In this document: piece by piece, positions 1-5,600 of the stretch | Position numbering within the stretch: the first letter of the stretch is position 1 | Layout: every line of letters starts with the position of its first letter | Assembly (NCBI GenBank): GCA_021797225.1 | Contig: JAKAAE010000098.1 | Coordinates: 1-6,222, forward strand | Direction: 5' to 3' | Source of the DNA: Thermoplasmata archaeon | GTDB taxonomy: Archaea > Thermoplasmatota > Thermoplasmata > Thermoplasmatales > Thermoplasmataceae | DNA length: 6,222 nt | Program-made: the position numbers and the translations under genes | Notes under the pieces: model-generated | Told to the model about the DNA's origin: nothing | Databases searched by the model: none | What the model saw: only the letters and a program-made list of their open reading frames with translations

Positions 1-49
1 CGATTATGGCATACAACTTTTAGGCCATTAATTCCAGGCTTATTTGTAT

Positions 50-124
50 GCTCCGATGGTGTAGTCAGGCCAAGCATTCCGGCCTTTCGAGCCGATGACT
101 CGGGTTCAAATCCCGGTCGGAGCA
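50..124 (+). tRNA. tRNA-Glu (anticodon UUC)
   Basis: This 75-nt gene folds as a full cloverleaf. The acceptor stem pairs 50-56 with 117-123 (7/7) and the discriminator is A124. The D stem is 59-62/74-77 with an 11-nt loop, the anticodon stem is 79-83/91-95 and the T stem is 100-104/112-116 around the loop TTCAAAT. The anticodon loop CTTTCGA (84-90) puts UUC at 86-88, so it reads GAA/GAG codons. CCA is not encoded and there is no intron. Two weak spots are visible: C79·A95 (position 27·43) is a mismatch, and the D stem has two G·U pairs. The variable loop has 4 nt. Overall it closely resembles other archaeal tRNA-Glu genes. No convincing TATA box is visible in the 49 bases upstream. Confidence 0.96.
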
Positions 125-171
125 CTCCTATAAACGGTTAATGCTTTAACTCAAAAAATCAATAAATTCTA

Positions 172-176
172 TTTTT
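172..176 (+). terminator. Possible oligo-T terminator after tRNA-Glu
   Basis: A T5 run within a T-rich stretch (about 168-185) lies some 48 nt past the tRNA. Archaeal transcription commonly ends at oligo-T without a hairpin. In DNA this AT-rich the run could also be chance. Confidence 0.3.
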
Positions 177-323
177 CCTTGTATCGTTTAGACCCGGTTT
201 TTGTCATATAAAATACAATTATATACTTGTTTAATCATTTTATAATTTACGGGCAGTAATTAAGGAAAATAAAAATCAGAATTGCACTTTGAGAATATTA
301 TATAAAAATCATGGCTGAAAAAC

Positions 324-512
324 ATGTCAAAACAGCTAAAATTTAATTCAAACAGTCTTAAGGGCATAATCACTAAAGGACTTCACCTGTGTTTTTGCCA
401 TCTTTTGCTCTATATTTTTACTATTAATTCCCGTTATCAACTCTCCACTATTCATGGCATTTCTCTTTTTATGGGAATATGTTTTTCCGTGGAAGTTTTA
501 CTATTTATCTAA
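324..512 (+). CDS. Doubtful small hydrophobic ORF, 62 aa
   Basis: This is a possible small membrane protein of unknown function. It has a basic and polar N terminus (MSKQLKFNSNS) and two hydrophobic stretches, at about residues 20-33 and 46-62, and ends with VLLFI. In its favour is a TATA-like element at 297-306, centred about 22 nt before the ATG, similar to the leaderless layout of the real genes nearby. Against it, the ORF is short, it has no recognisable motif, and a protein-like frame lies antisense to it at 348-455. The hydrophobic character could simply come from T-rich DNA. I would treat it as hypothetical and probably not expressed as protein. Confidence 0.17.
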   Translation: MSKQLKFNSNSLKGIITKGLHLCFCHLLLYIFTINSRYQLSTIHGISLFMGICFSVEVLLFI

Positions 513-590
513 CGTACTCTCATGGCTCAAGTTTCTGGGTTTTATGCGCCGGGAACGTAAATTGTGAAATCATATTAATGTTTCAAAATT

Positions 591-1007
591 TCAAAGCTGG
601 ATATGGAATTTTCTCTGTTTGCCACCTATATAACGCATAGCCATCAAAAATTTCTCATCGTGGTGGCTGGAAAATATATGGGTAAGCTCATGCACCAGAA
701 TTTCCCTTATATCGACCCTTGATAATTTAATTGTATCTTCTCTTACTAGAATGGTAGAACCTTTCAGCATCGATATTATAGATTTATCACGGAAATTCCT
801 GACAATCTCAAAATTTATTTCCCCAACAAGATAGAATTTGCCACTGCTGGATAGTTTGGAAAATTCCAACTTTATGATGCGCTTCAATCTAATTCTCAAA
901 TATTCTTTCAATGCGTGTTCATCAAAGGAAACTGAAATGTAAAGTATGTTTCCAGATTGTTTAGGTCTTTTCCTTTCGTTTTTTATGGCCGTAAGTTTTT
1001 TGCCCAT
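591..1007 (-). CDS. Small WLM/SprT-like zinc metallopeptidase
   Basis: The 138-aa protein carries the zincin signature HELTH at residues 106-110 (His106 and His110 as zinc ligands, Glu107 as catalytic base). A third likely ligand, His116, sits in HDEKF, giving HExxH-x5-H-x3-F. That spacing is seen in the WLM (Wss1-like), SprT-like and YgjP/M48-related families. The N terminus is basic (MGKKLTAIKNERKRPK), and there is no signal peptide or membrane segment, so the protein should be cytoplasmic. WLM and SprT-type proteins of eukaryotes cut proteins cross-linked to DNA; that role here is only an inference. It is short, little more than the catalytic core, with no accessory domain. The ATG at 1007 is preceded by a TATA-like box at 1032-1039 and no Shine-Dalgarno, fitting leaderless expression. 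It is monocistronic. Confidence 0.75.
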   Translation of the reverse strand: MGKKLTAIKNERKRPKQSGNILYISVSFDEHALKEYLRIRLKRIIKLEFSKLSSSGKFYLVGEINFEIVRNFRDKSIISMLKGSTILVREDTIKLSRVDIREILVHELTHIFSSHHDEKFLMAMRYIGGKQRKFHIQL

Positions 1008-1031
1008 TATATATCAACTTTCCTATCCGTA

Positions 1032-1039
1032 ATTATATA
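1032..1039 (-). promoter_or_regulatory. TATA box of the metallopeptidase gene
   Basis: Read on the minus strand the box is TATATAAT, 25-32 nt before the ATG at 1007. That places transcription start at or next to the start codon, as for leaderless archaeal mRNAs. The surrounding DNA is very AT-rich, so the exact box is uncertain. Confidence 0.5.
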
Positions 1040-1218
1040 TTGTTATTATATAATTGCCATTATAAGAGAACTTTCTATTATCATTTATAGGGTAGACCAC
1101 ATCCTGGGATTGCCCACCTCATCTTTTGTGCGGAATATATAGTTTGTCTCAAAGAGGTTCAAATCAAGGGCGTAAAATTATATATTCGCTGTGCTATAGT
1201 GCTCTTATATATTATTGG

Positions 1219-1319
1219 CTATATTTTATATATTCTTTTCCTGATTTCAAGTGGTATTATCACGCCATATAATATTCCTCGAAATGTTCACTGACATACT
1301 GTTTCATTCTATCGGACAT
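1219..1319 (-). pseudogene. Possible remnant of a small gene of unknown function
   Basis: The start is ATG at 1319, and the frame runs for 19 codons rich in Glu, Tyr and Lys to a TGA at 1262-1260. The overlapping frame from 1266 carries 15 more protein-like codons ending at 1219. Joining them by a single frameshift gives about 32 residues with the mix of charged and hydrophobic residues expected of real coding sequence. A TATA-like stretch lies at about 1342-1349. It could equally be a chance open frame in AT-rich DNA. Confidence 0.25.
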
Positions 1320-1371
1320 ATAGTTAAAAAAATATTATCTATTATTATAGTTATCGCAAATACATAATATT

Positions 1372-1379
1372 TTTATATA
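1372..1379 (+). promoter_or_regulatory. TATA box of the MFS transporter gene
   Basis: TTTATATA lies 20-27 nt before the ATG at 1399. There is no Shine-Dalgarno between box and start, pointing to a leaderless transcript. Confidence 0.55.
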
Positions 1380-1398
1380 TCAACTAGTTATATTTTGT

Positions 1399-2715
1399 AT
1401 GTCTGTTTCTGTAAATAAAACAAAGACACCATGGAAGCAAGTAAACTGGTCTTCTTTTTATGCTGCATGGGGGGGTTGGGTTTTAGATGGATTTACTACC
1501 TTCGTATATGCATTTATTGATCTTGCTGCCACAGAGTACCTCTTGCCGGCATCTGGTATAAGTCTTAGCCTCACATCATTCTACCTTTCTGCTTTCTTTG
1601 CAGTTTTCCTAATAGGGTGGGGCACATCTTTCATATTCGGCCCCTTGGGTGACCGTTATGGAAGAATCAGGATACTTACCCTGAGTATAATACTATTTGC
1701 AGTAGGGTCAGTATTGAGTGGTCTTTCAACTAACGCCTATGAATTCATGTTTTTTAGATTCATAACTGGCCTTGGAATTGGAGCAGAATGGTTTTCAGGT
1801 GGCACTACGGTAGCAGAAGTATTTCCTGAAGATAGAAGGGTAATGGGTGCTGGTCTCTTCCATACGGGTTTTTATTTCGGTTTTCTGTTCGCAGCTCTGA
1901 CAGAACTTATTCTGGAGCCGTTTATAGGGTTCAGGGGAATGCTAATTCTCGGAGGTTTGCCGGTAATTTTTATAGTTTATGTCAGATACAGAACCAAGGA
2001 ACCGGAGAAATGGGAGAGAGTCAAAAAAGCTTCAAACGACTCAATTACAGCAAAGGAGTCGTTCTTTTCGATATTCAGGAAGGGGTATGCCAAATATACC
2101 ATAATTTCTTCACTGGTTATGGCAGCAGTAATTCTAGGGCTGTATAGTGGAACAGTTTACGTTCCGACTATCATAGATGATATAACGGCAAAGCTCGCTA
2201 TCCTGAAATATCCAGTTGTTTATTACGTAGCGGCAGGTGGTGCTGAAGTTTCTATTTTTACAATAATTGGGTGTATTCTCATGCCCGTCCTCGCTGAAAA
2301 ATTTGGTAGGAGAATTACACTGATCATTTTCCTTATACTGATGACCATAAGCGTTTTTCTCATATATGACATAGTGTTTTATCTTAATTCTCTTCTCTAC
2401 CTGTATCTTTTACTCCCAATACTGGGGCTTGGCGGTGCTGACTTTGCCGTGTTTACATTGTGGGTTCCGGAACTGTATCCCACAGAATTCAGAAACTCCG
2501 GGTTTGCTGCTATTACCACATTTGCGAGATATTTTGCCGCTGCACTTATATTCCTAATAGGTTATCTGTCCCTTATAGTTGGTTTCGGCCATGCTGTCGC
2601 TTTAACCGCCATTGGATTTGTTATTGTGATGCCTCTCGTATTTATGATAAAGGAAACTAGGGGTGAGGTTCTACCTGAGAAAATTCTTGCAAATTCTAAT
2701 CCTGGAAAAAAGTAA
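1399..2715 (+). CDS. MFS transporter, carboxylate/metabolite:H+ symporter type
   Basis: This 438-aa membrane protein should have about 12 helices, six on each side of a charged cytoplasmic loop at about 197-228. MFS motif A is GPLGDRYGR at 81-89, with a second, weaker copy (LAEKFGRR, 298-305) after helix 8. The stretch FRFITGLGIGAEW (119-131) followed by E140 and R146 is typical of the sugar- and organic-acid-carrying branch (ProP, KgtP, NanT, aromatic acid:H+ symporters). PELYPTEFRNSG (357-368) and ETRG (419-422) are the matching C-terminal motifs. Asp30 in helix 1 (GWVLDGF) is common in carboxylate carriers. Length is normal and all motifs are intact. Downstream CoA-transferase and hydratase genes fit uptake of an organic acid, though the substrate is inferred. 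A run of seven G (1469-1475) lies in codons 24-26. Confidence 0.9.
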   Translation: MSVSVNKTKTPWKQVNWSSFYAAWGGWVLDGFTTFVYAFIDLAATEYLLPASGISLSLTSFYLSAFFAVFLIGWGTSFIFGPLGDRYGRIRILTLSIILFAVGSVLSGLSTNAYEFMFFRFITGLGIGAEWFSGGTTVAEVFPEDRRVMGAGLFHTGFYFGFLFAALTELILEPFIGFRGMLILGGLPVIFIVYVRYRTKEPEKWERVKKASNDSITAKESFFSIFRKGYAKYTIISSLVMAAVILGLYSGTVYVPTIIDDITAKLAILKYPVVYYVAAGGAEVSIFTIIGCILMPVLAEKFGRRITLIIFLILMTISVFLIYDIVFYLNSLLYLYLLLPILGLGGADFAVFTLWVPELYPTEFRNSGFAAITTFARYFAAALIFLIGYLSLIVGFGHAVALTAIGFVIVMPLVFMIKETRGEVLPEKILANSNPGKK

Positions 2716-2753
2716 ATTTTAATTTAAATATACAAATGTAATTCTTTCATTAA

Positions 2754-2759
2754 TTTTTT
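2754..2759 (+). terminator. Oligo-T terminator of the transporter gene
   Basis: A run of at least six T lies about 40 nt after the transporter stop codon and just before the promoter of the next gene, a usual position for an archaeal terminator. Confidence 0.45.
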
Positions 2760-2765
2760 ACTTGT

Positions 2766-2779
2766 AGAAACTTTTAAGT
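2766..2779 (+). promoter_or_regulatory. BRE/TATA promoter of the CoA-transferase gene
   Basis: A purine-rich AGAAAC (BRE-like) abuts TTTTAAGT at 2772-2779. The box ends 24 nt before the ATG at 2803, so transcription should begin at or near that ATG. This spacing is the main reason for preferring 2803 over the upstream in-frame TTG at 2797. Confidence 0.6.
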
Positions 2780-2802
2780 TTAATTATATTATATATTTGC
2801 AT

Positions 2803-4020
2803 ATGGATAATACATCACTGAAAGGGATCAGGATTCTGGACTTAACTCAGGCCATGGCTGGACCAATGGCCACAATGCTTCTTGGAGATCTCGGAGCGGA
2901 CGTAATAAAAGTGGAGCCAATAACCGGAGACCAGAGCAGAAAATGGGCCCCCCCATATCTTAATGGAATGTCTGCCTATTTCATCAGTGCAAACCGGAAC
3001 AAGAGAAGCATAGTCATAGACCTGAAGTCTCCTGAAGGTAAAGAAGTTTTCAAAAAACTGGTGGAAAACTCAGACATTTTAATAGAAAATTTTAGACCAG
3101 GCACAATGGAAAAGATGGGATTCTCCTATAATGACATCGTAAAGGTAAATGCCAGTATTATATACTGCAGTGTATCTGGTTACGGTCAAACTGGTCCGGG
3201 GAAAGACTTACCCGGTTACGATCTCACTATACTGGCAAACAGCGGATTGCTAAGTATTAATGGAGAACCAGGAAGACCTCCCGTAAAGTTTGGTGTGCCA
3301 ATAGCAGATATAACTGCTGGTTTATTTTCAGATATAGCAATATTGTCGGCTCTTTTCGAAAGAACTAAAACTGGGAAAGGGCAATATATAGACATGTCAA
3401 TGCTAGACGCAAACTTTTCCATACTTACCAATCAGGCATTAAGCTATTTTGCTACAGGGAAGAATCCACAGAGGCTTGGTTCAGCTCATTCTACCATAGC
3501 ACCATACCAGGTTTTTGCGACTTCCGATGGGTATATTGCTATAACAGTTGGAACAGAGAAACTGTGGTCAATATTTGTTGATGTTATAGGAAGAAAGGAT
3601 CTTGCAGAAAATCCTGATTTTAGGACTAATGTACAAAGGGTTATGAACAGAGAAAAGCTCGCTTCAGAGTTAAATGAAACTTTTAAAAATTATAAAATAA
3701 GTGAGTTAGCTGAAAAGCTAACCCTGGCCGGGATACCATTTGCACCTATCAATACCGTGGAAGATGCAGTTAAGAGCCCACAAATTAAAGCAAGGGAAAT
3801 GGTTACAGAAATGAAATCTCCATATGGCAGTATAAATCTAATAGGAAGTCCTTTCAAAATGTCGAGGACGCCTGGAAAGATAAGAATAGCACCCCCCCAA
3901 TTGGGTTATAACACAGTTGAAATCCTGAAATCGGTTGGAATAGAACAGAAAGAAATAGATAATCTTATTAAAAAGGGGGTTGTTAACGGTAGTGTTTCTG
4001 TGGATCAGTCTACTAAATAA
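2803..4020 (+). CDS. Class III (CaiB/BaiF) acyl-CoA transferase
   Basis: The 405-aa enzyme should move CoA between a carboxylic acid and an acyl-CoA donor in the cytosol. The N terminus, GIRILDLTQAMAGPMATMLLGDLGADVIKVE (8-38), is the family hallmark. NRNKRSIVIDLKSPEG (64-79) and ENFRPGTMEKMG (95-106) follow, then the SGYGQTGP block (125-132). The catalytic aspartate is Asp169 in GVPIADITAG, the same number as in formyl-CoA transferase. Length is typical and no domain is missing. The family also includes racemases such as AMACR, so 'transferase' is the likely but not proven activity; donor and acceptor are unknown. Transporter, hydratase and thiolase neighbours suggest activation of an imported acid. 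It has its own promoter and is followed by a 114-nt gap. Two seven-C runs (2948-2954, 3892-3898) lie inside it. Confidence 0.92.
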   Translation: MDNTSLKGIRILDLTQAMAGPMATMLLGDLGADVIKVEPITGDQSRKWAPPYLNGMSAYFISANRNKRSIVIDLKSPEGKEVFKKLVENSDILIENFRPGTMEKMGFSYNDIVKVNASIIYCSVSGYGQTGPGKDLPGYDLTILANSGLLSINGEPGRPPVKFGVPIADITAGLFSDIAILSALFERTKTGKGQYIDMSMLDANFSILTNQALSYFATGKNPQRLGSAHSTIAPYQVFATSDGYIAITVGTEKLWSIFVDVIGRKDLAENPDFRTNVQRVMNREKLASELNETFKNYKISELAEKLTLAGIPFAPINTVEDAVKSPQIKAREMVTEMKSPYGSINLIGSPFKMSRTPGKIRIAPPQLGYNTVEILKSVGIEQKEIDNLIKKGVVNGSVSVDQSTK

Positions 4021-4106
4021 ATGGAATACAGATCAGTTTGTTATATTCCTGTTCAGTGTGTAGTAGCATTAATAAATACACAGAATTATAGATACACTCC
4101 ATAATG

Positions 4107-4116
4107 TTTATTTAAA
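4107..4116 (+). promoter_or_regulatory. TATA box of the enoyl-CoA hydratase gene
   Basis: TTTATTTAAA-type sequence ends about 19 nt before the ATG at 4135, with its TTTAAA core centred roughly 22 nt upstream. No Shine-Dalgarno is present. The box overlaps the in-frame TTG at 4117, which argues against that codon being the start. Confidence 0.5.
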
Positions 4117-4134
4117 TTGTTACACTATATATTT

Positions 4135-4884
4135 ATGCCATACAAAACCATAAAAACAATTGAAAAAAATGATACGGGTTTTATTTATTTTGATAGGGAA
4201 GATCACCTGAATACCATTACTGTTGACATGGTAAATGATATTATCGACGCATTATCGAATATGGAAACTAGCTGTAAGTCAATTGTAATTGGAGGAAAAA
4301 AGAATTTTTCTGCTGGAGCCGATATATTGCAATTTCCTGAGTTAAATCCCGTAGAAGCCTATGAATTCCATAGAAAATTAAATGAACTTGCCATTTATTT
4401 CAGGGAATATAGCAGGCCTGTAATATCATTTTTAAATGGATATGTATTTGGTGGTGGCCTTGAACTTTCGCTTTCAACCGATATAAGGGTGTGCGGCAAA
4501 GATTCATTATTGAGCCAGCCGGAGATCGGGCTTGGTATAAATGCCGGTGCTGGAGGGAATGTGATACTGCCCCACGTTGTTGGGCGTAATCGTGCATTGT
4601 ATATGATATTGACCGGCACAAAATTAAATGCTTCCACAGCCTACGATTTTGGGCTGGTAGATATACTTGCTGACGACGCACTGGAAGAAGCAACACACAT
4701 AGCGGGAATAATCAATAGCAAACCTGAAAATACAGTAAAGCTAGCTAAACGTGCGGTAAATAATACTTCACCTGCAGATGTTAGAACGAATCTTGATTAT
4801 GAGGCTGCATTATTCGGGATATTATTCTCCGATAAAGATACAAAAGAAAGTATAAATAATTTTATAAAAAAGAAAGGAAAATAA
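4135..4884 (+). CDS. Enoyl-CoA hydratase (crotonase family)
   Basis: The 249-aa enzyme should add water to a trans-2-enoyl-CoA to give 3-hydroxyacyl-CoA (EC 4.2.1.17). Crotonase features appear in order. FSAGADI (58-64) supplies the first oxyanion-hole amide, and NGYVFGGGLEL (101-111) the second. SQPEIGLGINAGAGG (127-141) and VVGRNRALYMILTG (148-161) follow. Glu110 and Glu130 match the two catalytic glutamates of rat mitochondrial hydratase (Glu144 and Glu164), so true hydratase activity is likelier than the isomerase, hydrolase or decarboxylase branches that lose one of them. Length is normal and there is no fused dehydrogenase domain. The start at 4135 is preferred over the in-frame TTG at 4117 because of the promoter position. 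With the CoA-transferase upstream and the thiolase nearby it forms part of a beta-oxidation-like gene set. Confidence 0.92.
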   Translation: MPYKTIKTIEKNDTGFIYFDREDHLNTITVDMVNDIIDALSNMETSCKSIVIGGKKNFSAGADILQFPELNPVEAYEFHRKLNELAIYFREYSRPVISFLNGYVFGGGLELSLSTDIRVCGKDSLLSQPEIGLGINAGAGGNVILPHVVGRNRALYMILTGTKLNASTAYDFGLVDILADDALEEATHIAGIINSKPENTVKLAKRAVNNTSPADVRTNLDYEAALFGILFSDKDTKESINNFIKKKGK

Positions 4885-4889
4885 TTTTT
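4885..4889 (+). terminator. Oligo-T terminator of the hydratase gene
   Basis: A T5 run begins directly after the stop codon, within T-rich sequence (4885-4894). It separates the hydratase from the converging minus-strand remnants. Confidence 0.4.
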
Positions 4890-4929
4890 GTTCTTCGGAT
4901 AACCATTTAAGAGTTATGCCTGAAATAGT

Positions 4930-5094
4930 TTATTCTTCAATTTCAATAAAATTGCTCTCTTCCTTAAGATTATATGTTTCAAAGGTGTATTTCTCCATGG
5001 GAGTTTGAGGTGCAATGAACGGTTGCTCAACCATTTTTCCTATATCAAATTCAAATTTTGCATAGTGGCAATGGTAGTATAACTGGTCTGGAGG
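4930..5094 (-). pseudogene. C-terminal remnant of a Rieske-type [2Fe-2S] protein
   Basis: The minus-strand frame runs 54 codons (5094 to 4933) to a TAA at 4932-4930, but has no start codon before residue 21 and an in-frame TAA just upstream (5097-5095). The peptide aligns by eye with the second half of Rieske domains. HCHYAKFEFDIGKMVEQP (8-25) matches the block CPWHGAKFDLRTGKVLEGP, and the following PFIAPQTPMEKYTFETY and SNFIEIEE match the closing strands. The His ligand (His10) is kept. The Cys three positions before it reads Tyr (Tyr7; TAC, one base from TGC), although a Cys sits next to the His. The half with the first Cys-x-His pair is not recognisable upstream. Lost start, missing half and lost ligand together indicate a dead fragment of a ferredoxin-like Rieske protein. 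Confidence 0.6.
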
Positions 5095-5157
5095 TTATAT
5101 GATATATGCTAGAATAGATATGGTCAGGTTGTGTATGTAATTATGTGTAAATATAAA

Positions 5158-5299
5158 CCCCCTGTTACCAATGAATTTAATCATTAAATAACAGAAGAAG
5201 AGAATATAAAAGCGCCTCAATATTACACTAAAAACTGCCCGAAAGTAGATGGGGCAGATCCGTGCGAAGAACTCTCAACATCGCTCTTGGTAACGGGGG
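5158..5299. repeat. Inverted repeat pair, 13-14 bp arms
   Basis: The left arm CCCCCTGTTACCAA (5158-5171) and right arm TTGGTAACGGGGG (5287-5299) are reverse complements except for one extra T in the left arm. They enclose about 115 bp. The GC-rich outer ends stand out in this AT-rich region. No flanking direct repeat is visible, and the right arm also lies inside the frame of the neighbouring gene remnant, so a mobile-element origin is unproven. Confidence 0.4.
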
Positions 5300-5540
5300 C
5301 AATGAGACGTGCCGCCAGTTTAGCATCCGTGATTCCTGATTTTCCAATACTGGATATTCTTTCAAAGATTACAAAAAATTTATGTAATATCCTATGTCAG
5401 TTGCTCTGTCTGGTATGTTCCCTGTCATTAGGACAGGTGAGTTCATGCCAAGAAATTTTCATATTGATATATTTTTCATCTACTGTTCCGTAACGGGTCT
5501 TAAGTGGGTAGATCAAAAAGGCATAAATGCATATCACCTG
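5223..5540 (-). pseudogene. Frame-shifted gene remnant, about 100 codons, family unknown
   Basis: Three minus-strand frames carry protein-like sequence that reads on smoothly if two frameshifts are allowed. The first is 5540 to about 5457 (including YPLKTRYGTVDEKYINM). The second is about 5458-5372 (including SPVLMTGNIPDRATDIGYY). The third, about 5378-5226, includes FERISSIGKSGITDAKLAA and ends at a TAA at 5225-5223. The shifts fall at short homopolymers, T4 at 5456-5459 and A6 at 5373-5378 on the plus strand, typical sites of indels. An in-frame TAG lies upstream at 5543-5541. I cannot name the family. It lies between the thiolase and the Rieske remnant, all in one orientation, so it may have been a partner of that redox protein. 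The plus-strand ORF at 5287-5493 is its shadow. Confidence 0.5.
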
Positions 5541-5553
5541 CTAAAGTGTATTA

Positions 5554-5561
5554 TTTAAAAA
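5554..5561 (+). promoter_or_regulatory. Possible TATA box before the 15-codon ORF
   Basis: TTTAAAAA would place a transcript start near 5580-5585. That nearly coincides with the Shine-Dalgarno at 5582-5586, an awkward fit, so either the box or the ORF may not be real. Confidence 0.25.
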
Positions 5562-5600
5562 TTAAGGAAACAACAAGAGAAGGAGGTAATAATAAAATTC

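Larger units (their letters stand above)
125..590. other. Gene-poor stretch between tRNA-Glu and the metallopeptidase gene
   Basis: No gene can be called with confidence here. On the plus strand there is a 62-codon ORF at 324-512 with a TATA-like ATTATATAAA at 297-306, at the right distance for a leaderless start. On the minus strand a frame is open from 497 to 351 and contains a 35-codon ATG-started ORF (455 to 348). Its product is rich in Lys, Ser and Asn and looks more like a soluble protein than the plus-strand product, which is mainly hydrophobic. The two overlap, so at most one is likely real. Neither matches a family I recognise, and no insertion-sequence ends or tandem repeats stand out. 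Confidence 0.6.
1008..1398. other. Divergent intergenic region with promoter elements and minus-strand coding scraps
   Basis: The region holds the promoters of the metallopeptidase (minus) and the transporter (plus). Between them are protein-like fragments on the minus strand. One is a 19-codon ORF at 1319-1260 (MSDRMKQYVSEHFEEYYMA). It continues in another frame at 1266-1219 (GVIIPLEIRKRIYKI, then stop). A 13-codon ORF lies at 1122-1081 (MRWAIPGCGLPYK). These may be the debris of one or two former genes, but no family can be named. No RNA gene or terminal repeat is evident. Confidence 0.5.

Noticed and set aside
957..1142. 61-codon plus-strand ORF
   Set aside because: It overlaps the N-terminal coding region of the metallopeptidase on the other strand and runs into its AT-rich promoter. 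The Tyr/Ile-rich product is what T- and A-rich DNA gives by chance.
2460..2660. 66-codon ORF in another frame of the transporter gene
   Set aside because: It lies wholly inside the transporter's conserved C-terminal half, out of frame, and is Cys/Arg-rich with no motif.
2797..2802. In-frame TTG as the start of the CoA-transferase
   Set aside because: The TATA box at 2772-2779 fits a leaderless start at the ATG at 2803, and family similarity begins after that ATG.
3216..3431. 71-codon minus-strand ORF inside the CoA-transferase gene
   Set aside because: Antisense shadow of the conserved region containing the catalytic Asp169.
4117..4134. In-frame TTG as the start of the enoyl-CoA hydratase
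   Set aside because: It overlaps the TATA element. The ATG at 4135 has the expected promoter distance and gives a normal N terminus.
4395..4696. Two minus-strand ORFs (80 and 98 codons) inside the hydratase gene
   Set aside because: They are antisense shadows of a well-conserved crotonase. Their products show no motif.
5175..5189. Dyad ATTTAATcATTAAAT as an operator
   Set aside because: The 7-bp A/T-only arms are expected often by chance here, and no promoter or intact gene lies next to it.
5287..5493. 68-codon plus-strand ORF
   Set aside because: It needs a TTG start inside the inverted repeat, has a Leu/Cys-rich product, and is antisense to the more protein-like frame-shifted remnant.
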